Assembly (NCBI GenBank): GCA_018240745.1
Contig: JAFEFF010000178.1
Coordinates: 1-44,428, forward strand
Origin: Pseudomonadota bacterium
GTDB lineage: Bacteria; Pseudomonadota; Alphaproteobacteria; Reyranellales; Reyranellaceae
DNA length: 44,428 nucleotides
Reading direction: 5' to 3'
In this document: piece by piece, positions 19,783-29,146 of the stretch
Numbering within the stretch: the first letter of the stretch is position 1
Layout: every line of letters starts with the position of its first letter
Program-made: the position numbers and the translations under genes
Notes under the pieces: model-generated
Database searches by the model: none
What the model was told of the DNA's origin: nothing
The model's input: the letters and a program-made list of their open reading frames with translations, nothing else

Positions 19783-20505
19783 TCAAGCGGGCTTTCGCGC
19801 CGCCACGGCATATTGCGCCCCGAGGGGCAGCCACGCCAGAGCCCGGTCGACCGGCTCCAGGAAAGCCATCCCCGGCGGCGTGAACATCAGGTAGTCGGTT
19901 GCGAGCGCATAGCGGCCGGCAGACAGCAGGCCCTGCCGCACCTCGCGGGCATCGAGCAGGACAGCGTTGGCGTCGATCGGCGTCCGGGCAATGACATGGC
20001 GCACCAGCGGATTGCGCGGATTGTGCTCGAACACATAGAGCCGGCCGCCCGGCCGCAGGACGCGTCCCAGCTCGGCATAGACCGCCGGCCGCTCCGGCGG
20101 CGGCACGTGATGCAGCACGGCGCTGATCACCACGACATCGAACCGGCGATCGGCGAAGCGCGTGCGCGCGCCTTCCTGCGGTTCCAGCGTGGGCGCCGGG
20201 CCGAAAGCGGCGGGCCAGCGCCGGCTGGCCTCCGCCAGCATGCCGACCGAGACATCGCAGCCCTCGAACGTCGCCCGCGCGCCCATGCCGGCCAGCACGC
20301 GCATCAGGTCGCCGACGCCGCAACCATAGTCGAGCAGGATCAGGCTGCCCGAACGCAGGGCGGGTTCGCGGCGCATCAGCCAGCGGGCCTTCACGGCGAT
20401 GAAGGAATCGGCATCCCCCATCATGCGCTTGACGGAATTGTCGATTCCCCCGTCGTAGCTCGCGGCGTGCCGGTCAAACTCCGGAGGGTCGAACTCCGCG
20501 CTCAC
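19783..20505 (-). CDS. SAM-dependent methyltransferase (class I)
   Basis: A 240-residue class I methyltransferase. The SAM-binding motif I is LLDYGCGVGDLMRVLAGMG at about residues 57-75, followed by FDVVVISAVLHHVPPPERP and GRVLRPGGRLYVFEHNPRNP. The start is GTG 20505, overlapping the upstream GT2 stop in a GTGA arrangement, with GGAGG seven bases ahead; this coupling decides the start. The membership of the operon suggests a lipid-linked or glycan intermediate as substrate, which is an inference. Confidence 0.88.
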   Translation of the reverse strand: MSAEFDPPEFDRHAASYDGGIDNSVKRMMGDADSFIAVKARWLMRREPALRSGSLILLDYGCGVGDLMRVLAGMGARATFEGCDVSVGMLAEASRRWPAAFGPAPTLEPQEGARTRFADRRFDVVVISAVLHHVPPPERPAVYAELGRVLRPGGRLYVFEHNPRNPLVRHVIARTPIDANAVLLDAREVRQGLLSAGRYALATDYLMFTPPGMAFLEPVDRALAWLPLGAQYAVAARKPA

Positions 20506-21458
20506 CGGTCGCCTCCGACGATTTCGCGGATCATGAACAGCGGCCGGCCCTTGCTCTGATCGTAGAGCCGTCCGAGATAGGCGCCGATGATGCCCAGCAT
20601 CAGGAACTGCATGCCGCCCAGGATGCCCATGCCGGCCATCAACGAGGTCCAGCCGGGCAGGTTGAGCCCGAGCAGCCAGCCGATGATCGAATAGACGGTG
20701 AAGCCGAAGCCGACCAGCGCCATGATCCAGCCGATGGTCATAGAGGCCATCAGCGGCACCACCGAGAAGGCGGTGATGGCATCGGCGGCGAAGCGGATCA
20801 TCTTGCCCAGCGGATACTTGCTCTCGCCGGCCGCCCGCGGCTTGCGATCGTAGGGGATCGCCACCTGCCGGCCGCCGATCCACGCCACCATGCCGCGGAT
20901 GAAGCGATGGCGCTCGGGCATCGCCAGCAAAACGTCGAGCACGCGGCGCGTCACCAGACGGAAGTCGCCGGCATCGAGCGGGATCTCGACGTCGGTCATG
21001 CGGCCGATCAGGCGATAGAAGGCGGCGGCGGTGGCGCGCTTGAACAGGCTCTCGCCTTCGCGGGCGCGGCGCCGGCCGTAGACCACGTCGGCGCCGCCCG
21101 CGCCATCGATCCCGTCCATCAGCGCCAGCATCGCCGGCAGAAGCTCGGGTGGATCCTGCAAGTCGGCGTCGATGATCAGGATGCGCTCGCCGCGGCACAC
21201 GGTGAGGCCGGCGGTAAGCGCGAGCTGATGGCCGTGATTGCGCATCAGCCGCACCGCAACGACGCGCTTGTCGCGGCCGGCCTCCTCGGTCATCACCTTC
21301 CAGGTACCGTCGCGCGAACCGTCGTCGACCAGCACGATCTCGGCCGTGCCGCCAATGCCGTCCAGCACCGCCGTCACACGGCGCAGGAACTCCGGCAGCA
21401 CGCCCTCCTCGTTGAAGCAGGGCGCCACCACGGACAGGGCCGGACGGGCGTCGGTCAT
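20502..21458 (-). CDS. Family 2 glycosyltransferase with C-terminal membrane helices (GtrB/polyprenyl-phosphate sugar synthase-like)
   Basis: A 318-residue GT2 enzyme. The nucleotide-sugar-binding segments are VVAPCFNEE (residues 10-18), VLVDDGSRDGTW (42-53) and ILIIDADLQDPPELLPAM (about 93-110), and two transmembrane helices follow (about 232-256 and 270-300). This layout is that of GtrB/ArnC-type enzymes that transfer a sugar to undecaprenyl phosphate at the cytoplasmic membrane. It is the first gene of a four-gene operon and is divergent from hisZ with only 38 bases between start codons. Confidence 0.92.
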   Translation of the reverse strand: MTDARPALSVVAPCFNEEGVLPEFLRRVTAVLDGIGGTAEIVLVDDGSRDGTWKVMTEEAGRDKRVVAVRLMRNHGHQLALTAGLTVCRGERILIIDADLQDPPELLPAMLALMDGIDGAGGADVVYGRRRAREGESLFKRATAAAFYRLIGRMTDVEIPLDAGDFRLVTRRVLDVLLAMPERHRFIRGMVAWIGGRQVAIPYDRKPRAAGESKYPLGKMIRFAADAITAFSVVPLMASMTIGWIMALVGFGFTVYSIIGWLLGLNLPGWTSLMAGMGILGGMQFLMLGIIGAYLGRLYDQSKGRPLFMIREIVGGDR

Positions 21459-21496
21459 TGCTGGGCAGCCTTATCACAATCGGATAAACCCGCACC

Positions 21497-22675
21497 ATGA
21501 GCGTGAACGACAACGACCATCGCGGCCTGCTCCCCGCCGGTCTCGCCGACCTCTTGCCGCCCGACGCCGCACGCGAGGCCGACGCCATCGACATCGCGAT
21601 CAAGCGCTTCGCCGCCTTCGGCTACGACAGGGTCAAGCCGCCGATGGTCGAGTTCGAGGAATCGCTGCTGGGCGGCCCGGGGGCGGCGCTCGCCTCGCAG
21701 ACGTTCCGGCTGATGGACCCGGTCTCACAGCGCATGATGGGCGTGCGGCCCGACATGACGGTGCAGGTCGCGCGCATCGCCGTGACACGGCTGAAGCACG
21801 AGCCGCGGCCGCTGCGCCTGTCCTACGGCGGCAACGTGATCCGCGTGCGCGGCAATGCGCTGAAGCCCGAGCGGCAGTTCGCGCAGGTCGGTTGCGAGCT
21901 GCTGGGCGTCGACACCGCGGAGGCTGACGCCGAGGCGGTGTTGCTGGCGGTCGATGCGCTGCGTGCGATCGGCGTCGCAAGGCTGACGGTCGACCTGAAC
22001 CTGCCGACCCTGGTCGCCGCCGTGGTCTCCGGGCTCAAGCTCGCGGCCGAGCCGGTGCGCCTGTTGCGGCGCGCACTCGATCGCAAGGACGAGGCGGCCA
22101 TCGCCAAGGCGCTTGTTGGCGAAAGGGGCGACAGCAGGAAAGCGGCCGACCTGTTCATCGGCCTGCTGCGCGCCGCCGGCCCGGCCGACAAGGCGATCGC
22201 CCAGCTCCGGAAGCTAAAGCTGCCGGCCGCCGCCGCAACCGAAGCGTCGCGGCTCGCCGAGGTCGTCGCGCTGGTCGCCGCAGCGGAGCCGGAGCTGCCG
22301 CTCACCCTGGACGCGGTCGACTATCGCGGCCTCGAATACCAGACCGGCGTCTCCTTCTCGGTGTTCGCGCTGGAGGGTCGGCAGGAACTGGCGCGCGGCG
22401 GCCGCTACTCGGCCGGCTATCCCGAGGACGGCGTGAGCGAGCCCGCCACCGGCTTCACCCTCTACATGGACGCCGTGCTGGCCGCCTCCGAGCCCGCGCC
22501 GTTGCGCCCGCGCCTCTACCTGCCGGCCGGCACGGGCTGGGCCGACGCCGCACCCTGGCAGGCCAAGGGCTACGCCGTGGTACGCGCCGTCACGGCAGCC
22601 GCCGACATCCGCAAGGAAGCCAAGCGGCTGGGGTGCACCCACGCCCTGATCGACGCCGAGGCGGTGCCGCTTTAG
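21497..22675 (+). CDS. hisZ: ATP phosphoribosyltransferase regulatory subunit
   Basis: A 392-residue HisZ, a histidyl-tRNA-synthetase-like protein without aminoacylation activity that forms the active complex with short-form HisG in the first step of histidine synthesis. The N-terminus LLPAGLADLLPPDAAREADAI, the motif QRMMGVRPDMTVQVARI and LRLSYGGNVIRVR correspond to class II core motifs, and YRGLEYQTGVSFSVF plus GGRYSAGYP to the histidine-binding region. The protein lacks a C-terminal anticodon domain, as expected for HisZ. hisG is not adjacent; purA lies further downstream on the same strand, as in other alphaproteobacteria. Confidence 0.92.
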   Translation: MSVNDNDHRGLLPAGLADLLPPDAAREADAIDIAIKRFAAFGYDRVKPPMVEFEESLLGGPGAALASQTFRLMDPVSQRMMGVRPDMTVQVARIAVTRLKHEPRPLRLSYGGNVIRVRGNALKPERQFAQVGCELLGVDTAEADAEAVLLAVDALRAIGVARLTVDLNLPTLVAAVVSGLKLAAEPVRLLRRALDRKDEAAIAKALVGERGDSRKAADLFIGLLRAAGPADKAIAQLRKLKLPAAAATEASRLAEVVALVAAAEPELPLTLDAVDYRGLEYQTGVSFSVFALEGRQELARGGRYSAGYPEDGVSEPATGFTLYMDAVLAASEPAPLRPRLYLPAGTGWADAAPWQAKGYAVVRAVTAAADIRKEAKRLGCTHALIDAEAVPL

Positions 22676-22921
22676 CTAGTCCTTCGGCTGCGGGCTGACC
22701 GGGCTGGCGCCGGCGATCGGATCGGCGCGGAGCTGCTCGGTCGGCTGGATGTCGGTTTTGGCGCCCTTCTGGGCCTCCTTGTCGGACTTGGACTGCTGCT
22801 TGGCGGCCCAGGGAAGGGTCTGGATCGGGCCACTGCCCATCCCCTGGGCGGCAGCATCGACGGCCGCGGCGGCAAAGGCCACCGCCAGACCCAGCAGCCC
22901 GACGCGCAAGACGATAGACAT
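22676..22921 (-). CDS. Small secreted hypothetical protein
   Basis: An 81-residue protein with a Sec signal peptide (MSIVLRVGLLGLAVAFAAAAVDAAAQ) and a Lys/Gln/Pro-rich mature part without recognisable domain. Its stop codon abuts the hisZ stop (22675/22676), convergent. ATG 22921 is chosen because the signal sequence starts there; the frame continues open upstream to 23116 without the look of a protein. A GGGGAG site lies about 12 bases upstream, which is a wide spacing. Confidence 0.6.
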   Translation of the reverse strand: MSIVLRVGLLGLAVAFAAAAVDAAAQGMGSGPIQTLPWAAKQQSKSDKEAQKGAKTDIQPTEQLRADPIAGASPVSPQPKD

Positions 22922-23115
22922 GATGTGGTGATGCTCCCCTCGCGGTCGATGATGACCGGCTGCGTGGACAAAGTCTGTACGGTCCCGGCGCGGGTTTCCG
23001 TGATTCCATTCACATTCATGCGGATTGAACCCGCATTTGACGCCTTTTTGGCCCGGAACATGGCGGCTTCCGGGTCGTTCCGTAAGCGAGCACTCGGCAA
23101 CCCGAGGAGACCCCA

Positions 23116-23475
23116 ATGGTTTGGCGACTTATAGTTCCCGCGTGTGCATCGCTTGCACTGCTGTCCGGCGCTGCCCTGGCGCAGGCGCCGAAGCAAAGCG
23201 GCGCGCCGGACGACAATGCGCAGAACAGCAAAGACATGTCCGACCAGGAAATCCAGCAGGGACCGCAGAAGCTGCGCGATAAGCTGGCGCAGGACGGTTA
23301 CACCGACGTCAAGATCGCCCCCGGCTCCTACATCGTCAGTGCGAGGGACAAGGACGGCAACAAGGTCGTGATGATGATCGGTCCGAACTCCATGACGATG
23401 ATGAAGGTCCCGGACCAGAACCCATCGCAGGCGCAGGTTCCCGGCGCCAAGGACGACGAGATCATCCAGCAGTAG
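23116..23475 (+). CDS. Small secreted PepSY-like protein, first of a tandem pair
   Basis: A 119-residue protein with a Sec signal (MVWRLIVPACASLALLSGAALAQ) followed by a Gln/Asp-rich linker and a compact domain LRDKLAQDGYTDVKIAPGSYIVSARDKDGNKVVMMIGPNS. This resembles the small PepSY-like periplasmic proteins common in alphaproteobacteria, whose function is not known. The gene at 23506 encodes a paralogue. ATG 23116 follows GAGGAG. Confidence 0.8.
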   Translation: MVWRLIVPACASLALLSGAALAQAPKQSGAPDDNAQNSKDMSDQEIQQGPQKLRDKLAQDGYTDVKIAPGSYIVSARDKDGNKVVMMIGPNSMTMMKVPDQNPSQAQVPGAKDDEIIQQ

Positions 23476-23505
23476 TGCCTCCTCAGCAGCGACAAGGAGC
23501 CTTCC

Positions 23506-23838
23506 ATGGTCCGCCTGTTCATTACGTCTGCGCTCGCGATGCTCGTCGTCGCGGGCGCCGCCCCGTCGATCGCCAGAACGTCGGACGCCCCCGCGACTGC
23601 GGAAAGCGGCGACAACGTGGCGATGACGGAGAAGATTCGCGCACGACTTACCGAGGATGGCTACAAGGACATCACCATCGTGCCGACAACCTATGCGGTG
23701 AGCGCGACCGACAAGACCGGCAAGCCGGTGCTGCTGCTGATCGGGCCGCAGTCGTCGACCATCCTCGAAGACACGGAAAACCCGGATTCGTCGACGGCCG
23801 AGAGCCCGGACGGCGACAAGAACGAGATGCAGCAGTAG
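23506..23838 (+). CDS. Small secreted PepSY-like protein, second of a tandem pair
   Basis: A 110-residue protein with a signal peptide (MVRLFITSALAMLVVAGAAPSIA) and a domain IRARLTEDGYKDITIVPTTYAVSATDKTGKPVLLLIGPQS that aligns without gaps with the domain of the preceding gene (shared pattern R-x-L-x-x-DGY-x-D-x-x-I-x-P-x-x-Y-x-V-S-A-x-D-K-x-G). Both end in QQ. It starts 30 bases after its paralogue, with AAGGAG upstream, so they are one transcript. Confidence 0.8.
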   Translation: MVRLFITSALAMLVVAGAAPSIARTSDAPATAESGDNVAMTEKIRARLTEDGYKDITIVPTTYAVSATDKTGKPVLLLIGPQSSTILEDTENPDSSTAESPDGDKNEMQQ

Positions 23839-23852
23839 CTGCGGCCAAGCGA

Positions 23853-24038
23853 TCAGCGAGCCGGCAGGCTCGCTGTCTGCTGCGTCGGCTGACCCGGCCG
23901 CGCCCAGACATCGGGCGGTACCTGCAGGCCGCTCACCGACGGGTCGCCCGGCTGCTGCACCGAATGTTCCAGCGATGACGAGCTGCAGGCGGCAAGGGCC
24001 ATGCAGGCAACGACGACCAGGAAACGAACGGTAATCAT
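23853..24038 (-). CDS. Small lipoprotein
   Basis: A 61-residue protein with a lipoprotein signal MITVRFLVVVACMALAAC (lipobox LAAC) and a short Ser/Pro/Gln-rich mature tail. No family is recognised. The last codons fall inside a hairpin related to the serC-serA palindrome. It converges with the PepSY-like pair. Confidence 0.55.
   Translation of the reverse strand: MITVRFLVVVACMALAACSSSSLEHSVQQPGDPSVSGLQVPPDVWARPGQPTQQTASLPAR
23855..23874. repeat. Short hairpin related to the serC-serA palindrome
   Basis: AGCGAGCC (23855-23862) and GGCTCGCT (23867-23874) pair around GGCA. The sequence closely matches the core of the arm at 16568-16591. It lies between convergent genes and encodes the last residues of the small lipoprotein. 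Confidence 0.6.
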
Positions 24039-24208
24039 GCGTCGCTAACGTCGCATGTCGGGCGCACGTTCCTGCGGCCTTTATGCTCTTCGCCCACGCG
24101 GCCGCGCATGCTATGCAAGCTCACGCCTCCCGGCACCCGCCCCCTCCTTTGGGCGGTGAACCGGGGGGCGTTCGCATGTTCAGGGAATCGCTCCCTTAGG
24201 AATCGCAA

Positions 24209-25501
<1,293 letters not shown>

Positions 25502-25591
25502 TCTTTTGCTGGGGGCGCGCCACTCCGTGGCGCGTCTTCTCATAATCTATGACCATGACGCGCCACGGAGTGGCGCGCCCCCAGCGAAAGA
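25502..25591. repeat. 35-bp near-perfect palindrome, GCGCCAC/GTGGCGC family
   Basis: Arms 25502-25536 and 25557-25591 are reverse complements with a single mismatch (the T/C in TCTTTTGCTG versus CAGCGAAAGA), around a 20-nt spacer. Each arm also contains the internal palindrome GCGCCACTCCGTGGCGC, so several folds are possible. It fills the gap between the convergent purA and amidohydrolase genes and shares its core with the element at 6776-6828. Confidence 0.85.
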
Positions 25592-26665
25592 TCAGAGAGT
25601 GACCGCCAGCGCCTCCGGCAACTTGCCGAGCTTGTAGATGCGCATCGCGGTGCCGCTGAACAGGGCGGTCTTCTCGGCGGCGCCGGCACCCGCCGCCAGA
25701 CGCTTCAGCGCGTTCCACAGCACCGGGTAGCTGCACATTCCCTTGTCGACCGGGAAATTGCTTTCGAACATGCAGCGACCGGCGCCGAATGCCTCGATGC
25801 AGGTTTCGATGTAGGGCTTCCAGACCTTCGCCAGTTCCTCGGAGCCCGGGGGCCTGGGCCGGCGATGGAAGTGGAACCCGGTGACATACATGGTGAGGCC
25901 GCCCAGCTTCACCACCACGTTGGGCAGCGCCGCCAGTTCGACGATCAGCTTCTTCCATTCGGGAAAGACCTCGGCCTGCTTGCCTTCGAACGGCCCGATG
26001 CCGAGCGGTCCGCCAACGTGATCGACCACCACCGTCAGCTCCGGTACCGCGCGGGCGAGCCTGATCACATGCGGCAACTGCGTGTGGTAGCCCCACACGT
26101 CGAGCGGCAGGCCGTGCCGGGCGAGCCGTCGCGCGCCATCGTGGAAGGCCGGGTTCTCGAGCGGCCCCGGCGGCGGCGAGACGAGGTTCGAGGTCACTTC
26201 CGGCGAGGGATGCCAGGCGGTGCGATTGCGGATGCCGCAGAAGCGGCCGCCTGCGATGGCGATGTGCCGCTCCAGCAGGGGCTCGACCTTGTCGCCCAGG
26301 GTCAGGTCGACCATGCCGATGATGCCGGCACAGGCACGCGTCTTGCCGTGGCGGCCGCTGGCGCTCAACGCGGCGATGCCGGTGACGAACTCGGTCTCGC
26401 CCAGCGACTGCTCGTCCTTCGGACCGGCGGCGCGGTACATCTCGCCGCACTGCACGAAGATCGTGCCGCGGATGTCGTGGCCGCTGGCGGTGTCGGCCAG
26501 CAGCTCGGGCAGCAGGTAGGAGTCCTTTCCGCGCTGCCACAGGTGATGGTGCGGATCGAGGATCGGCAGGCCGGGATCGAGGATCGGTTCCTCGGTCAGC
26601 CTGAGCCAATCCTCGCGCACGATGACCTGGCGGCCATGGCCCAGCAGGGGATCGTCGGCGGGCAT
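25592..26665 (-). CDS. Amidohydrolase family 2 metal-dependent hydrolase
   Basis: A 357-residue TIM-barrel hydrolase of the amidohydrolase-2 (2-pyrone-4,6-dicarboxylate lactonase / ACMS decarboxylase-like) group. The N-terminal metal-binding strand is PILDPHHHLW, a mid-barrel segment is LTVVVDHVGGPLG, and the C-terminal CMFESNFPVDKGMCSY supplies a likely catalytic Asp. The substrate, probably a lactone or carboxylic acid, cannot be read from sequence. ATG 26665 has GAGGAG just upstream; an in-frame Met at 26725 is less likely. Confidence 0.88.
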   Translation of the reverse strand: MPADDPLLGHGRQVIVREDWLRLTEEPILDPGLPILDPHHHLWQRGKDSYLLPELLADTASGHDIRGTIFVQCGEMYRAAGPKDEQSLGETEFVTGIAALSASGRHGKTRACAGIIGMVDLTLGDKVEPLLERHIAIAGGRFCGIRNRTAWHPSPEVTSNLVSPPPGPLENPAFHDGARRLARHGLPLDVWGYHTQLPHVIRLARAVPELTVVVDHVGGPLGIGPFEGKQAEVFPEWKKLIVELAALPNVVVKLGGLTMYVTGFHFHRRPRPPGSEELAKVWKPYIETCIEAFGAGRCMFESNFPVDKGMCSYPVLWNALKRLAAGAGAAEKTALFSGTAMRIYKLGKLPEALAVTL

Positions 26666-26797
26666 CAGCTCCTCGTTCGTCGTTGCCGTGGCAAAAGTTT
26701 GCAGGCGCCATCGTTTTGGCAGCAAGAACTATCGGCTGTTGCAAGCTGCTGATCGAAACGCTGTGCAGATCGGCATCGGACGCCCTATATCCCTGCG

Positions 26798-28258
26798 ATG
26801 CCCGACGATCTCTCGCCGCATGCCTGGCCGCTCGACAACAGCTATGCCCGCCTGCCCGACCGCTTCTACGCGCGGCTCGCGCCGACCCCGGTCGCGACGC
26901 CCAAGCTGGTGAAGCTGAACCGGCCGCTCGCCCTGCAGCTCGGCCTCGATCCCGAGGCGCTCGCGAGTCCCGAAGGCGTGGCGATGCTGGCCGGCAACAA
27001 GCTGCCGCCGGGCGCCGAGCCGATCGCGCTGGCCTATGCCGGCCACCAGTTCGGCAACTTCGTGCCGCAGCTCGGCGATGGCCGCGCGCTGCTGCTGGGC
27101 GAAGTGATCGACAACACCGGTGTGCGCCGCGACATCCAGCTCAAGGGCTCGGGCCCGACGCCGTTCTCGCGCCGTGGCGACGGCCGCGCCGCGCTGGGGC
27201 CGGTACTGCGCGAGTACATCATCAGCGAGGCGATGCATGCGCTCGGCATCCCGACTACGCGCTCGCTGGCGGCAGTGACGACCGGCGAGCCGGTCTATCG
27301 CGAGACCGCGCTACCGGGCGCGGTGCTGACCCGTGTCGCGTCGAGCCACATCCGCGTCGGCACCTTCCAGTTCTTCGCTGCGCGCGGCGACGTCGATGCC
27401 GTGAAGCTGCTGGCCGATCACGTCATCGCGCGGCACTATCCGGACGCCACCGGCTATCGCGACCTGTACGAAAAGGTGATCGCGCGCCAGGCGGCACTGG
27501 TCGCGCAATGGCTGTGCATCGGATTCATTCACGGTGTGATGAACACCGACAACGTGTCGATCGCCGGCGAGACCATCGACTACGGCCCCTGCGCCTTCAT
27601 GGACGTCTACCATCCGGAAACGGTGTTCAGCTCGATCGATCACATGGGTCGCTATGCCTATGCCAAGCAGCCGCAGATCGCCGGCTGGAACATGGCGCGG
27701 CTGGGCGAGGCGCTGATGCCATTGTTCTCGGGCGACCCCGACGAGGCGCTGAAGCAGGCCAACGAATCGCTGCAGACCTACAATGTCCGGTTCGGCCGCG
27801 CCCTGGTCGGCGGCCTGCGCCGCAAGCTCGGCCTGTTCACCGAGCAGGACGGCGACGGCGAATTGGCGCAGGCGTTCTTCAGCGTGCTGGCGGACAACGG
27901 CATCGACTTCACCCAGGCCTTCCGTCGGCTGGGGGAAGGCACCGCACGCGGCCTGTTCGACGAACCCGCGCCGTTCGATGCCTGGGAGCAGCGCTGGCGC
28001 GACCGCATCGCCCAGGAGCCGCAGGACGAAGCGACGCGACGCGAAGCCATGCGTGCGGCCAACCCGATCTACATCCCGCGCAATCATCGCGTCGAAGCGG
28101 CCCTCGGCGCCGCGATCGAGCGCGGCGACTACGGTCCGTTCGAGGAATTGCTGACGGTGCTGGCCCGACCGTTCGCGGAGCGGTCGGAATTCGACGCGTA
28201 TGCCCTGCCGCCCAGCGAGGACGAGCAGCGAAACTTCCGAACGTATTGAGGGACCTGA
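26798..28258 (+). CDS. selO: SelO-family protein adenylyltransferase, candidate selenoprotein (Sec third from C-terminus)
   Basis: A SelO/YdiU pseudokinase that AMPylates proteins. Key segments are [20 protein letters not shown] (nucleotide-binding Lys), HGVMNTDN and ETIDYGP (metal-binding Asp/Asn). Up to the first stop, TGA 28247-28249, the protein has 483 residues and ends NFRTY. The next codons are GGG ACC TGA, so decoding the UGA as Sec gives FRTYUGT and 486 residues. Many bacterial SelO proteins end in CGT or CSS, and the eukaryotic protein has Sec at this position, third from the end. A SECIS-like hairpin follows the UGA (listed separately). In E. coli this Cys pairs with Cys272; the equivalent residue here appears to be Ser, and the nearest Cys is Cys265. 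If the UGA is a plain stop, the gene ends at 28249 and lacks the usual tail. Confidence 0.9.
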
Positions 28259-28261
28259 CGC

Positions 28262-28278
28262 CTGCTCCGTCGGAGCGG
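28262..28278 (+). promoter_or_regulatory. Candidate bacterial SECIS stem-loop after the selO UGA
   Basis: CUGCUCC (28262-28268) pairs with GGAGCGG (28272-28278), seven pairs including one U-G, around the loop GUC. The loop starts 19 nt after the UGA and has G as its first nucleotide, fitting the bacterial SECIS model. The element lies beyond the final stop codon, partly in the 3' untranslated region. Confidence 0.65.
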
Positions 28279-28327
28279 TACTTCAAATTTCCCATGGACC
28301 GGAAAATGCATTACGCATGTCGCCGGG

Positions 28328-29146
28328 ATGGCTCTCGTTCAACTCGCACAAGTCAGCAAGGTCTACCGCTCCCTGAAAGGCAGCGACTACGTCGCCGTGC
28401 GCGACTTCTCGCTCGACATCGAGGCGGGTGAGTTCTTCTGCCTGCTGGGCACCAGCGGCTGCGGCAAGACCACGGTCCTCAACATGGTGGCCGGGTTCGA
28501 GCCGGTGAGCGCGGGCCAAATCCGCATCAGCGGCCATCCGATCGCCGGGCCTGCCGCCGACCGCGGCGTCGTCTTCCAGGGCGACGATTCGCTGTACGGC
28601 TGGCTGTCGGCCCTGGGCAATGTCGAGTTCGGGCTGCGCATGCGCGGCATCCCGCGGGCCGAGCGCGAGAAGAAGGCGCGGCACTATCTCGAGCTGGTCG
28701 GCCTGCGCGGCCAGGACCACAAGCATCCGGCCGAGCTCTCCGGCGGCATGAAGCAGCGCATCCAGATCGCCCGCGTGCTGGCCAACGAGCCGGACATGCT
28801 GCTGATGGACGAGCCGTTCGCCGCGCTCGACGCCCACACCCGCGCCGACATGCAGCGCGAGCTGAAGCGCATCTGCAGCGCCACCGGCAAGACCGTTCTG
28901 TTCATCACCCATGACATCGACGAGGCGATCATCCTCGCCGACCGGATCGGCGTGATGCATGCCGGTCCCGCCTCTAAGCTCAAGGGCATCGTCAAGGTCG
29001 ACCTCAGCGAGGCCGAGCGCGAGCGCACGCACGACCGCTTCGTCGCGGTCTATCGCCAGGTGCACGAGATGATCCGCGACGAGGTCGCCATTTCGCTGGA
29101 GCGAACCCGCGACGGAGCGGCGAATTCGCGCAAGAGGTCGCACTGA
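28328..29146 (+). CDS. ABC transporter ATP-binding protein (SsuB/TauB/NrtD type)
   Basis: A 272-residue ATPase subunit. Walker A is GTSGCGKTT (about residues 41-49), the signature is LSGGMKQRIQIARVL (about 138-152), Walker B is MLLMDEPFAALD and the switch His is in FITHDIDEA. Its class belongs to importers for sulfonates, nitrate, thiamine precursors or other small organics. The stop overlaps the permease start in TGATG, so the three ABC genes are translationally coupled. The start has no strong ribosome site. The substrate is unknown. Confidence 0.94.
   Translation: MALVQLAQVSKVYRSLKGSDYVAVRDFSLDIEAGEFFCLLGTSGCGKTTVLNMVAGFEPVSAGQIRISGHPIAGPAADRGVVFQGDDSLYGWLSALGNVEFGLRMRGIPRAEREKKARHYLELVGLRGQDHKHPAELSGGMKQRIQIARVLANEPDMLLMDEPFAALDAHTRADMQRELKRICSATGKTVLFITHDIDEAIILADRIGVMHAGPASKLKGIVKVDLSEAERERTHDRFVAVYRQVHEMIRDEVAISLERTRDGAANSRKRSH

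Noticed and set aside
25502..25591. The purA-downstream palindrome as a classical Rho-independent terminator
   Set aside because: There is no T run after the stem on either strand, and the nested structure fits a REP-like element better.
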